This document shows positions 16,225-24,236 of a stretch of 55,805 nt of DNA, piece after piece. The stretch lies in assembly GCF_017676385.1 (NCBI RefSeq), contig NZ_JAFFZN010000040.1:1-55805 (forward strand), read 5' to 3'. A program made the position numbers and the translations under genes. The DNA comes from Streptomyces spirodelae (lineage in GTDB: Bacteria > Actinomycetota > Actinomycetes > Streptomycetales > Streptomycetaceae). Below the pieces are notes generated by a model, which saw nothing but the letters and a program-made list of their open reading frames with translations, did not search any database and was not told the DNA's origin. The stretch's first letter is position 1. The number at the start of each line of letters is the position of its first letter.

Positions 16225-17039
16225 TCGCCAAAATCACCAAGGGCCGCCGCGCCGACCGCGCCCTGCGCTACGACTTCGGCCCCGGCCGCGACGAGGAACA
16301 TGTCAATCCCCGAGTGGTGACGGGCAACGTCCCCGGCACCGTCGACCAGCTGGCGCACCTCATCGACGCCCACACAGCCCGCCGGGCCGACATCGCCCGC
16401 CCCATCTGGCGCTGCGCCCTGCGCACGGCGCCCGACGATCCGATCCTCCCGGACACGACCTGGGCCCGTATCGCCGAGCGCTACGTCACCCGCATGGGAT
16501 ACGGCAACTGCCCCTGGGTCGCCGTGCGGCACGGCGAGGACCACATCCACCTCACCATCAGCCGCGTGGACTGGACCGGCTGGCTGGTACGGGACGCCTT
16601 CGACTACCACCGCTCCTGGCCCGTCGTCCGCGACATCGAGCGCGTATGGAAGCTCGTCAACGCCGAGGAACGCAGCAACCGCATCGCTCCCCAGGTGACC
16701 CGCCCCGAGAGAGCCGCAAGCCAAAGCAGGGGAGCGCCCCGCCCCGAAAGGGAGGAACTGCGCACCCGGATACGGGCGGCCCGCGACGCCACCCGCGGCC
16801 TCGGCAGGAGCGCCTTCGAACACGCCCTGACCGAGGCCGGTGTCGAGTGGCGCGCCCACCCCTCCGCTTCCGGGGGCATACGGGGTTACTCCTTCAGCCT
16901 TCCCACGTGGCGGGACCACGGCGGCGGCCAGATCTGGGTTGCCGCCTCCAAGGTCGCCAAAGACCTGCGCTGGCCTCAGCTGCGCGCCGAACTGGCGGCG
17001 AGGCCCACCCCGGGCCCGCCGCCGGACGCCCGGAGCTGA
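16221..17039 (+). CDS. MobA-like relaxase (relaxase/mobilisation nuclease family)
   Basis: A 272-residue relaxase starting at GTG 16221, coupled to mobC. The N-terminus reads VIAKITKGRRADRALRYDFG, as in the actinomycete relaxase/mobilisation nuclease family. The metal-binding histidine motif HGEDHIHL is at about residues 102-109 and an arginine-rich C-terminus follows. No clear catalytic tyrosine could be fixed by eye. It lacks a helicase domain and is shorter than usual MOBP relaxases. This is a second relaxase besides TraA at 32169. Confidence 0.82.
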   Translation: MIAKITKGRRADRALRYDFGPGRDEEHVNPRVVTGNVPGTVDQLAHLIDAHTARRADIARPIWRCALRTAPDDPILPDTTWARIAERYVTRMGYGNCPWVAVRHGEDHIHLTISRVDWTGWLVRDAFDYHRSWPVVRDIERVWKLVNAEERSNRIAPQVTRPERAASQSRGAPRPEREELRTRIRAARDATRGLGRSAFEHALTEAGVEWRAHPSASGGIRGYSFSLPTWRDHGGGQIWVAASKVAKDLRWPQLRAELAARPTPGPPPDARS

Positions 17040-17178
17040 GAGGACACCCCGGGCTGAGAGGACGCCCAGGCCCGCTGTCAGTGGGGCGCGAGACACTGGA
17101 ACAGGCCCCTGCCCTGCGGGCCTGCCGTCACGCCGCGCGAACTTGTCCAGCGTCCAGCGTCCAGCGGAGGGAAGCACC

Positions 17179-17985
17179 GTGAGCCAGAACCGCGCCGACT
17201 TCGGACCCGTGCAGCTCGCCCGCTGGCTGGGCATCGAGGAGTCGCAGCTGCGCCGCGCCCAGAACCGGGGGCTGGTCCCCCCTCCCGACATCGATGACAA
17301 GCGCTGGTCCTACACCCTCGCGAAAACCCTCCCGGACCGCATCGACGACATCGTGGCCGCCCTTGAGCCGAAGCAGGAGCCCGCAGCTCCAGGGACATCC
17401 GACGTCGGCCGGCCGGCCGCTCCCCGGGCGCGCGGAGCACAGCGGCGTGAGACGTTCGGCCCGGTGCAGCTGAGCCGCTACCTGGGCCTGAAGACCTGGC
17501 AGTTGCAGCGCGCCCGGGAGCGCGGCCTGGTCCCGGAGCCCGACACCGAACAGAAGCGCTGGTCGAAAGAGCTGGTCAAAACCCTCCCCGACCGGGTCGA
17601 GGAGATCCTCGCCGCCGTCGGAGACCACCCCGGCCTCGGCTCCGAGAAGGCCGCGGAGCACCTGGCACAGCGCACGGGCCTGGAGGTGGAGCGGGCCGAC
17701 GTGCAGCTGCTGGCCGAGCGGGGCCTGCTGCGTCCGGTCGGTGACTTCCGCGGCTGGCCGCTGTACGCCATCGAGGACCTGGACGGCCTCGCCCCGGCGG
17801 ACGTCACAGCCGCCATATCCGACCGGCACGCCTGGGTCGCGGCGAGCCTGAGCAGCGAGGAGGCCGCCGGGCTGCTGGGCTGGCCCGTCGGCAAGTTCGA
17901 GGTCACCGCCGAACGCGAGGGGCTGACCCCGGGGCGCTTCGGCCGCTACGCCCGCAGCGCGGTGGAAGGCTTGTCCGTGCCGTAA
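17179..17985 (+). CDS. Tandem MerR-like repeat protein
   Basis: A 268-residue protein, GTG start at 17179 after a GGAGGGA site. It contains two near-copies of one unit: FGPVQLARWLGIEESQLRRA..RGLVPPPD..KRWS..LAKTLPDR (residues about 8-55) and FGPVQLSRYLGLKTWQLQRA..RGLVPEPD..KRWS..LVKTLPDR (about 93-140). Each resembles a MerR/excisionase-type winged helix. Two more diverged helix-turn-helix-like units follow (about 150-205 and 215-268). It lies 140 bp after the relaxase gene in the same direction, so it may act on mobilisation genes or plasmid copy control; this is not shown by sequence. Confidence 0.65.
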   Translation: MSQNRADFGPVQLARWLGIEESQLRRAQNRGLVPPPDIDDKRWSYTLAKTLPDRIDDIVAALEPKQEPAAPGTSDVGRPAAPRARGAQRRETFGPVQLSRYLGLKTWQLQRARERGLVPEPDTEQKRWSKELVKTLPDRVEEILAAVGDHPGLGSEKAAEHLAQRTGLEVERADVQLLAERGLLRPVGDFRGWPLYAIEDLDGLAPADVTAAISDRHAWVAASLSSEEAAGLLGWPVGKFEVTAEREGLTPGRFGRYARSAVEGLSVP

Positions 17986-17999
17986 CGCACCCCGGAGAG

Positions 18000-18039
18000 C
18001 GAAGGGGCGAGGGAGCCAGATGCTTCCCTCGCCCCTTCG
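18000..18039 (+). terminator. Terminator after the MerR-like repeat gene
   Basis: Perfect 15-bp stem 18000-18014/18025-18039 (CGAAGGGGCGAGGGA and complement) with 10-nt loop, 14 bp past the stop codon. Its right arm is part of the 97-bp repeat unit. Confidence 0.8.
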
Positions 18040-18204
18040 TCGTTGCGGCAGTGCTTCGCCTTTTCGGACGCGGGGGTGTGGTGAGGGTGGGACAGGAGAG
18101 AGGGGAGGGGAGCCAGATGCTTCCCTCGCCCCTTCGTCGTTGCGGCAGTGCTTCGCCTTTTCGGACGCGGGGGTGTGGTGAGGGTGGGACAGGAGAGAGG
18201 GGAG
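18011..18204. repeat. Two tandem copies of a 97-bp direct repeat
   Basis: 18011-18107 and 18108-18204 are identical by eye, and a third copy begins for five bases at 18205. Each carries the right arm of the terminator. A recent tandem duplication at a transcription end. Confidence 0.9.
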
Positions 18205-19152
18205 GGGAGCGAGCTATGCAATAGGGCTTCGGTTACGGAGTGGTGGGGGAGGGCTGGCGGGCACGTGGTGCCCTGGGGGTGGACCGGTTCGGGGTGGTGC
18301 GGTGTGGGTGGTGGGCGGAGGTACGGGGGTGGGGGCCCGGTTCGGGTTGGTGGCTGTCCGTCGGTGTTTGTCGGTGGGTCCCTGAGCGGCTGCCCCTTGC
18401 TGGGGGCTTCCTCCGAAGTGGTGGTCTCTTCCTTGTGCGGAAGGTGGGTGTGCCGCAGGCGTCGGAGAGTGCCCTCCTCGCAGACGCGGGGCGTGGTGGC
18501 GAACGGGGCTGATCGGGGTCGATCCGTCTCTGGCTCCCCGGCTCTGTGACGTCTGTGCGGCTTCGATGGTCGCGGCATCAGCCGGGTGGATACGCAGCGG
18601 GTTCCCGGCGGAATCGCTGTCATGGCTGAGCGTTTTCTTCCTGCTTGGCTGATCTCGATCTCGTCTTGTCTTGCGCTGTCGCCTGCCGTTGTCCGGAGAC
18701 GGGGCGTTGCTTACGTGTCGTGGAGAGTCCCGGGGACGGATGGAGACCGCAGTGCGCGGTGGTGACTGTGCAGGGGGGAGCGACGGAGGGGACTTGCGGG
18801 GGAGGCGTTGGCTGTTCCGGGCGGGGGGCGACCGCGAGAGCCGGTGTTGTGCGCGAGAGCCGGTGCGGTGGGCCGGTGGGGCTCGTCGCGCGCCAGGTCT
18901 TGACCTGGCCGAGGGACTCCTCGGCGCCCGGTGGCATCCCCGGAACACCGCTGCGGGTCGGCGGGGCGCGGGCGTACGCCAGGTCCTGTGATCTGGTTCG
19001 GGCTATACCCGTGGGCTGCACCCCCGGTGCTCCCAAGCGCCCCCCCGGGCGCACACACCCCGAGACATCCCCTGCCTCCGCGTCCCCAGGGCCAACCTGG
19101 TCTCCCTGGGCCCAAGTCGGCCCCCGCTGCATTCAGGAAGGCACTCGGGGGC
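18205..19152. other. Long intergenic region without a convincing gene
   Basis: About 950 bp. ORFs on both strands lack ribosome sites and have shadow-like composition. Visible items: a short minus-strand reading (SDSAGNPLRIHPADAATIEA, near 18555-18630) that could be a relic of a gene, two GCGAGAGCCGGTG direct repeats near 18852-18883, and a dyad GCCAGGTC-TT-GACCTGGC at 18892-18909. The segment marks the left border of the accessory island. Confidence 0.45.
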
Positions 19153-19288
19153 GGAGGCGTCCGGCCAGGTCCTTTCCGGCACTTGAGCCTGGCAGACCAC
19201 CTGGGTGGGCGCAAGGAAGAGCACCTTGCGCCCACCCAGGTGGCCCGCCGGGCGGCTCGTGCCGGAAAGGACCCGGCTGGACGCCTCC
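19153..19288 (+). promoter_or_regulatory. Long-hairpin element LHE1
   Basis: 136-nt imperfect palindrome. Outer stem of 30 nt (19153-19182 with 19259-19288, 28 Watson-Crick pairs and one GU), internal loop with TTGAGCCTGG on the 5' side and GGGCGGCTC on the 3' side (GAGCC/GGCTC can pair), and a perfect 20-bp apical stem 19197-19216/19224-19243 with a 7-nt loop. Belongs to the LHE family found at ten further places to 30.3 kb. It ends 133 nt before the next start codon, further than the other copies. Confidence 0.8.
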
Positions 19289-19421
19289 TCGTGCCCCTCG
19301 CGGGCGCGCCGCGCTGCGGCGCAGAGGAGGAGGTGTTCACGTCGGCTCTCTTCCGAGGTGGAGGGAGCCGGCTTGCTCTTCTGCCCCAGGTCGGGGCGGG
19401 AGTCAGCGGAAGGAGCACGCA

Positions 19422-19586
19422 GTGCAGGCAACTGAGCAGGCGAGGCCCGAGCGGAAGTCGCTCGTCCTGGGCGTGGAGGAGCTGACCGTCGTCCAGGACC
19501 GGTACGACAGCCTCCGCTCCGACAACCAGGGCAGCTCCGGCGACGCCCCCTGGCCGGGCGGTGACGGCAACCTGAGCGACCACTGA
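19422..19586 (+). CDS. 54-residue putative precursor peptide
   Basis: GTG start with AGGAG six bases upstream. The product has a charged N-terminal part (QATEQARPERK), a hydrophobic/acidic segment (SLVLGVEELTVVQDRYDSL) like the recognition part of a RiPP leader, and a C-terminal part rich in Gly, Ser, Asp and Asn with a Trp (GSSGDAPWPGGDGNLSDH). A GC-rich hairpin then separates it from a JmjC oxygenase gene, the usual order of a highly expressed precursor followed by its modifying enzyme. I do not recognise the peptide family; precursor status is inference from size, order and hairpin. Confidence 0.55.
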   Translation: MQATEQARPERKSLVLGVEELTVVQDRYDSLRSDNQGSSGDAPWPGGDGNLSDH

Positions 19587-19601
19587 CGGTCCGGCAGCGG
19601 C

Positions 19602-19633
19602 GGGGGTCGGCGCGATTCGTCGCGTCGGCCCCC
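19602..19633 (+). terminator. Attenuator-like hairpin between peptide and oxygenase genes
   Basis: 14-bp stem with two GU pairs (19602-19615/19620-19633) closed by a TTCG tetraloop, 15 bp after the peptide stop. Suits partial termination, giving more peptide than enzyme. Confidence 0.65.
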
Positions 19634-19678
19634 GTCGGCCTTTCCGCACTACATCAGCGCACTCAGCAGGAGGAAGAA

Positions 19679-20875
19679 GTGACACATCAGTTGGTGAACG
19701 CCATCGAGACGGCGCTCGGCTGGAGCGGTCCGGACCAGCTCGGCAGGGGGTTCGCGCGGGGGAACGTCGGTGACCCCGAGGTTCTCTCCCGGATCCTGAC
19801 GCCGAACAAGCTGCTGGACATCGCGATGCGCAGGAGCCTCTACCGTCCGCAGTTCCGGCTCTTCCAGGACGGCAAGGAGGTGCACCCGGGGGAGTACTTC
19901 ACCGACACGGTCAGCCCGCGGGGCCAGAGCATTCCGATGGTGAACATGCAGCGCCTCGGTGGGCTGCTGCGGGAGGGTGCGACGCTGATTATGGATCAGC
20001 TCAACACCTTCGACCCCACGATGGAGGTCGCCTGCCGGGCTCTGCAGTGGTGGTCTCACGAGCGGGTGCAGGTGAACGTGTACCTGACGACGAACGAGGC
20101 GTCGGGCTTCCCGCTGCACTGGGACGACCACGACGTGGTGATCGTGCAGCTCGCCGGTGAGAAGGAGTGGGAGGTGCGCAACACCTCCCGGCCGGCTCCG
20201 ATGTACCGGGACGCCGACCCGAACACCACTCCCAGCGAGGAGGGTGTCTGGTCGGGGGTCATGAAGCCGGGCGACGTCATGCACATCCCGCGGGGCTTCT
20301 GGCACCAGGCGACGCGTAACGGCAGCGGCTCCGGCTACAGCCTGCACGCGACGTTCGGCTTCACCAAGCGGACCGGGGCGAGCTGGTTCACGTGGATGTC
20401 GGACTGGTGCCGGCGGGAGGAGATCTTCCGGCACGACCTGGACCGGAGCCCCGGGGCCGACACGGTGGCGCTGCAGGAGGCGGCTGCGGAGTTCGTCCGG
20501 AAGGTGTCCCCGGCGGACTACCTGGCCGCGTACGAGCAGCAGCCGTTCCCGACGCGCGACGTGCCGTTCGTGGACATCTTCGGGCCGCTGGAGGGGGTGG
20601 TGTGCACGACCCACTTCCGGCCGGAGATCGAGCTGGAGGGTTCGGTGGTGCGTGTGACCGCCGCGGGGCGGAAGATCCTCTTCTCCGGGGAGGCTCTGCC
20701 GGCTCTGGAGCTGCTGCTGGGAGGTGGCCCCGCCGACCTGCGGGCCGTGGAGGCGGCCGTGGGATTCGAGGTGACCGAGATCGCCGAGACTCTGGTGAAG
20801 GAGGGACTGTGCGCGCCGCTCACCCCCGAGTTGTTCTCGGGCTACACCGGTCTCGTCACGAGCCGGCTGTTCTGA
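19679..20875 (+). CDS. JmjC/cupin Fe(II)- and 2-oxoglutarate-dependent oxygenase
   Basis: A 398-residue protein, GTG start after AGGAGGAAGAA. Residues about 85-230 form the JmjC/ROXA-type double-stranded beta helix: metal ligands H147 and D149 in HWDDHD and a distal histidine in IPRGFWHQ (H209). A helical dimerisation part and a winged-helix C-terminal domain (about 310-375, RKILFSGEALPALELLLGG) follow, as in ribosomal-oxygenase-like enzymes. Such enzymes hydroxylate protein or peptide side chains. Placement just after a small peptide gene suggests that peptide as substrate. The last residues (GYTGLVTSRLF) look like the start of an aldo/keto reductase, so the 3' end may be a fusion product of a deletion. 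Confidence 0.82.
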   Translation: MTHQLVNAIETALGWSGPDQLGRGFARGNVGDPEVLSRILTPNKLLDIAMRRSLYRPQFRLFQDGKEVHPGEYFTDTVSPRGQSIPMVNMQRLGGLLREGATLIMDQLNTFDPTMEVACRALQWWSHERVQVNVYLTTNEASGFPLHWDDHDVVIVQLAGEKEWEVRNTSRPAPMYRDADPNTTPSEEGVWSGVMKPGDVMHIPRGFWHQATRNGSGSGYSLHATFGFTKRTGASWFTWMSDWCRREEIFRHDLDRSPGADTVALQEAAAEFVRKVSPADYLAAYEQQPFPTRDVPFVDIFGPLEGVVCTTHFRPEIELEGSVVRVTAAGRKILFSGEALPALELLLGGGPADLRAVEAAVGFEVTEIAETLVKEGLCAPLTPELFSGYTGLVTSRLF

Positions 20876-21669
20876 GGGAGGCGCTCGATCTGGGGGTTGG
20901 GGCTCTCGACACGAGCTCCAACTACCTGGGTTTCCGTTCGCATGAGACGTTGGCGCGGGTCGCTGGTGACCTGCTGCCGCGGTTCAGGGTGTCGACGAAG
21001 GTCGGGTACTTTCCGGTGCCCGGCCGGGCGTCGGAGCACTCCCTGGAGCCGGAGCGTCTGCGTGCGGCGGTGGAGCGTGCGGCTCGGGACCTGGGTCGGG
21101 AGCCGGATGTGGTGTTCCTGCACAATCCGGAGCACAGTCTGTCCGCGGGTCCTGAGGCGGTGCGCCGTGAGCGGCTGGCGGCAGCCTGCCGCGTTCTGGA
21201 GGATGCCGCCTCGAGCGGTCAGTGCGGGTCCTGGGGCATCTCGTCCTGGGACCCGCGCCCTCTGGGCGCGCTCGTGGTCGGGCTGCCTCGTCCCGATGTC
21301 CTGATGGTCCGTTCCGGCCTGCTGGTCAGGAACGAGGTCCTCGAAGCTGCGGAGTTGCTCGCCGCAGGGCTGCGTCCGTCGCAGTTGTGGGGGATGAGCC
21401 CCTTCGGTGGCGGTGCGGCGGATTCCGTGTGGGAGCGGTTCGATCCTCGGGTGTTCCTGCTCGAGGCGGAGCGTGGCACGGCGATGCAGGCGGCGTTCCG
21501 TGCTGCTTGCCGCCTCCCTGCGGTGGACGCGGTGGCGGTCGGTACGGACAACCCTGTTCATCTGAGGGAGTTGGTGGGTTCGCTGGCTCTCGGGGTGGAT
21601 GAGGAGGTCGTCGTCAGCTATCGCCGCCTTCTGCGGGAGGTGGCAGGCAGGAGTGAAGCCCGGCGGTGA
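20872..21669 (+). pseudogene. Aldo/keto reductase lacking its N-terminus
   Basis: From 20872 the -1 frame relative to the oxygenase reads LREALDLGVGALDTSSNYLG and continues for 265 codons as an aldo/keto reductase. The catalytic set is present: Asp and Tyr in LDTSSNY, Lys in STKVGY, His in FLHNPE. The cofactor end (ISSW, VAVGTDNP) is also present. Missing are the first 35-40 residues with the GLG-containing first strand, and no start codon with a ribosome site is available; the motif TGLVTSRL usually found there sits in the oxygenase frame just before its stop. A deletion plus frameshift of about 60-70 bp is the simplest reading. Translation from an internal TTG cannot be excluded. Confidence 0.65.
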
Positions 21670-21678
21670 GCCGGGCTG

Positions 21679-21706
21679 CGGGCCCGCCGCGTGCGCGGCG
21701 GGCCCG
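21679..21706 (+). terminator. Hairpin after the reductase region
   Basis: 13-bp perfect stem CGGGCCCGCCGCG/CGCGGCGGGCCCG, ten bases after the stop codon. Tight nominal loop; the top pairs would open. Confidence 0.6.
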
Positions 21707-21730
21707 TGACTCCGAAGGGGGGAGAGCCAC

Positions 21731-21778
21731 CCGGTAGTGGCCGGACTTGGACTTGGTATCGGGTCCGGCCACTGCCGG
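21731..21778 (+). terminator. Second hairpin downstream of the reductase region
   Basis: 16-bp stem (21731-21746/21763-21778, one GT) with a 16-nt loop. Could be a second terminator or a degenerate structured element. Confidence 0.5.
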
Positions 21779-22160
21779 TCGGATGGAAGGCCGGGGCCGG
21801 TGCGCTGAGGTGTTCGTCGGGTCTCGGCCTGCCGGTTGGCGGGGGCCGGGGGCCTGTGGGTCTGTCGGAGGGGTGGACGCTGGGAGGGGCGGGCCTGGGC
21901 GTGCGTTGGCCGGTCGGCGGTGCCTCTGCTGGTGCGGCTGGGTGCCCGGCAGGTGGTCCTGTACGTGGCTGCTGTTCCTCGTGTGGGGGGAGTCCGGGAC
22001 GCGGCCGGCGGCGTGTACGAGTCGGGGGCCGCTGAGGTCGCCCGTCTGTTGGTGCCACGTGTGGGATCCCGGCCTGGTGAGGTGGGTCGGGGCCCGTGTG
22101 GGCTTGCGCGCCGTGGTGTTCTTCCGGTCTCCGGTGGTGAGGGTGGCCACTGCTGTGGTG
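21779..22160. other. Intergenic region before LHE2
   Basis: About 380 bp of GC-rich sequence. One plus-strand frame (about 21960-22080) reads RQVVLYVAAVPRVGGVRDAA and on, with protein-like composition but no start signal; possibly a gene relic. No other structure recognised. Confidence 0.4.
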
Positions 22161-22305
22161 CGGGGCTCTGTGGTCCCCTTCCCGGTGCCTGAGCCTGCAC
22201 CGCACCGGAACGGGGGGTCAACCGGGCAAAAGGCGCGCCCGGTTGACCCCCCGCCCCGGTGCGGCGCTGTCGGCCGATCACCGGGAAGGGGACCACAGAG
22301 CCCCG
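22161..22305 (+). promoter_or_regulatory. Long-hairpin element LHE2
   Basis: 145 nt. Outer stem is a perfect 27-bp duplex (22161-22187/22279-22305). The internal loop has CCTGAGCCTGCAC (5') and GCGCTGTCGGCCGAT (3'). A middle stem CGCACCGG/CCGGTGCG and a 16-bp apical stem (22212-22227/22237-22252) with loop AAAAGGCGC complete it. It ends 45 nt before the GTG of the SSB-like gene. Nearly identical in its interior to LHE3, but the outer arms differ. Confidence 0.88.
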
Positions 22306-22350
22306 GGCCGCAGCAGCGGCCGTCCTCCCGGTCACCACACAGGAGGAACC

Positions 22351-22749
22351 GTGGGAGAGATCGAGATCACCGTCGAGCAGGCGCTGCAGGTCCTGGCCCA
22401 GAAGCTCCCCTACTTCGCCACGGCGACCGGGCACGTGGAGCGGACGTCCGTGAACCAGCAGGGTGACTGGGCCAAGCTCACCCTCCGCGTGACGAACCGT
22501 AACGAGAACACCCGGCGGGAGGACGACTTCGTCTCCTTCGTCACCACGGACCGCCGGTGGGTCGATGCCATCACGTCGCTGGAGAAGGGTGACTTCGTGA
22601 GCGCCCTCAGCCTCGAGTACAAGCACGGGTCCAAGAAGCGCGACGGGTCCTACAGCAGCGACCAGCTGGTGCTCAGCGAGTTCGTCGTCCGCCGGAAGGC
22701 GGAGAAGCAGGCGGCCACGCCGCAGTTCCTGCAGGGCCTGGTGAAGTAG
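22351..22749 (+). CDS. SSB-like OB-fold protein
   Basis: A 132-residue protein, GTG start directly after AGGAGGAACC. The pattern matches a single-strand-binding OB fold: GHVERTSVNQQGDWAKLTLRV for strands 1-2, then DDFVSFVTTDRRWVDAITSLEKGDFVSALSLEYKHGSKKRDG and a last strand LVLSEFVVRRK, as in SSB (TDF..V.. A..L.KGD.V.V.G....DG). It lacks the acidic DDDIPF-type C-terminal tip, so it may not recruit replication partners. It might bind single-stranded DNA during transfer, or the LHE structures themselves; both are speculation. Confidence 0.68.
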   Translation: MGEIEITVEQALQVLAQKLPYFATATGHVERTSVNQQGDWAKLTLRVTNRNENTRREDDFVSFVTTDRRWVDAITSLEKGDFVSALSLEYKHGSKKRDGSYSSDQLVLSEFVVRRKAEKQAATPQFLQGLVK

Positions 22750-22798
22750 CCGTCCCCCGGGAGGGGGCGGCGGCCCGCCGCTCCCTCCCGCTCCGCAA

Positions 22799-22826
22799 GG
22801 GCGGTCCCTCAGCCGAGGGGCCGCCC
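22799..22826 (+). terminator. Terminator after the SSB-like gene
   Basis: 12-bp stem GGGCGGTCCCTC/GAGGGGCCGCCC (one GT) with AGCC loop, 50 bp past the stop, followed by TTCGTTGTGT. Confidence 0.75.
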
Positions 22827-22913
22827 TTCGTTGTGTCCGGCCCGCCGCGGCGCGGGCTTTCCCTTCCGGGCGGGCCGCCTCCGGCCCGTCCTCGGCAGTG
22901 AGAGGAGAGTCAA

Positions 22914-24185
22914 GTGAGTACGGATGTGGTGTTTCCGAGTGGGGTGCGTCCTTTCGCCGTGCGGTCGTCGGTCGCGTGGGACGGGTGGGCGCGGCATGGT
23001 TTCGCTCCGCTGGATGTGGTGGTGGAGGTCGTTTTGGGGAGTGGTCAGCTGGTGCGGCTGGCTGGTCCCGGTCGGTGCAGTTGGCTCGCGGGTTGTGGCC
23101 GCTGGGTGCCGATGGGTTCGGGGGCGGTCATGAGCGTGACTGCCCGGGCGGCGCGTTCCGGGCAGTCCGTCAGTCCTCGGGTGCTTCTGGTGGTGCGGGA
23201 CTACCCGGGGTATGTCGTCGCGGAGCTGGCGTGGGCGTCGGGCAGGGAGCTGGAGGAGGTGCTGGCGTGGTTGGGCTGGCCCAGGGCGCGGGAGGCCGGG
23301 GAGCTGGTGAGCGTCCGGGAGCGGCTGCAGGCGCGCAGTAATGACTACTGGCTGCTGGAGGCGGCTATGGCGGCGCTGGAGTTGCCGGAGGCCGGGCGTG
23401 GTCTTCCGGTGCTTCCCGGTGTCAGCGTTGTCGTCTCTGCGCGTGGTGCGCAGAGTGTGCTGGCGGGGACGGTCGGAAGCGTCGTTGAGGCTGCCGAGGG
23501 GCTGCCGGGGCGGACGGCGTGGGAGTGCGTCGTCGTGGACGACCTGAGCGAGACGCCGCTGCGGCTGCCCGCCGGGCTGCCGCCGCAGGTGCGGCTGGTG
23601 CGGGCTGCCGAGCGGGTCTACCGCGGTGGTGCGAGGAATCTGGGCCAGGGGCTGTCCCGCCAGCCGGTGACGGTGTTCATCGACGACGATCTGCAGATGG
23701 CGCCGAACTATCTGCGGGAGCACGTGGTTCGGCATCTGCTGTCGCCGTGTCTGGTCACGGTCTCCGGCCGGATGGAGTATCTGGAGCCCGCTGTGCCGAG
23801 GCCGGGGCGGCTGCCGTGCGGCAGGCAGGGCTCTGCTGATGCGTTCCGTCGGCTGGGTGCCGGGGGCATGGTGGGGCCGCGTGAGGTGTACAGGCTGGTC
23901 GGGCGTGGCGACCTTGTGGCGTCGCGGCCGCTGGCGGAGGTGGGTTTCCCGCCCGACTATGTGGCGTACGGCCCGGAGGATGAGACGTTCGTGGCGAAGG
24001 CGCTGTCCCGGGGCGCGTTCGTGGTGCCGGTCGCGGGAACCGGGGTCTTCCGTTGCGGCTACCGGCGCACCGGGGACCTGGTGTCGCAGGACATGGCGCG
24101 GGTGGATGCCTTCCTGGAGAACATGGGCCGCCAGGAGGTTCATTTGGACGCTCCGGCCGACGGTGGCTGGGCCGCTGCTCGGTGA
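22914..24185 (+). CDS. Family 2 (GT-A) glycosyltransferase with extra N-terminal domain
   Basis: A 423-residue protein, GTG start after GAGAGGAGAG. Residues about 169-340 are a GT-A fold: VSVVVSARGAQSVLAGTVGS strand/helix, ECVVVDDLS, and the metal-binding DDD (257-259) in VFIDDDLQMAPNYL. A C-terminal galactosyltransferase-like part contains YGPEDETFVAKALSRGA, the catalytic-base region of chondroitin-synthase-type enzymes. The first 165 residues are not a known transferase part to me; they include a helical DNA- or peptide-binding-like stretch (PGYVVAELAWASGRELEEVLAWLG). No membrane segment. Substrate unknown; peptide glycosylation in the island is possible. It has no LHE copy in front, unlike its neighbours. 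Confidence 0.8.
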   Translation: MSTDVVFPSGVRPFAVRSSVAWDGWARHGFAPLDVVVEVVLGSGQLVRLAGPGRCSWLAGCGRWVPMGSGAVMSVTARAARSGQSVSPRVLLVVRDYPGYVVAELAWASGRELEEVLAWLGWPRAREAGELVSVRERLQARSNDYWLLEAAMAALELPEAGRGLPVLPGVSVVVSARGAQSVLAGTVGSVVEAAEGLPGRTAWECVVVDDLSETPLRLPAGLPPQVRLVRAAERVYRGGARNLGQGLSRQPVTVFIDDDLQMAPNYLREHVVRHLLSPCLVTVSGRMEYLEPAVPRPGRLPCGRQGSADAFRRLGAGGMVGPREVYRLVGRGDLVASRPLAEVGFPPDYVAYGPEDETFVAKALSRGAFVVPVAGTGVFRCGYRRTGDLVSQDMARVDAFLENMGRQEVHLDAPADGGWAAAR

Positions 24186-24196
24186 CGGGCGGTGGC

Positions 24197-24236
24197 CCGG
24201 GTGTTTCCGGCCCCTTCCGGGGCCGGGAGCACCCGG
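24197..24236 (+). terminator. Terminator after the glycosyltransferase gene
   Basis: Two-part stem CCGGGTG/CACCCGG and CCGGCCCC/GGGGCCGG with TTCC loop, 12 bp after the stop. Confidence 0.8.

Noticed and set aside
18214..18948. 245-codon minus-strand ORF in the long gap
   Set aside because: Arg/Pro/Ser-rich shadow composition; only one short stretch looks protein-like.
20860..20880. Programmed frameshift joining oxygenase and reductase
   Set aside because: No slippery heptamer before the stop, and the expected reductase N-terminal strand is missing in every frame.
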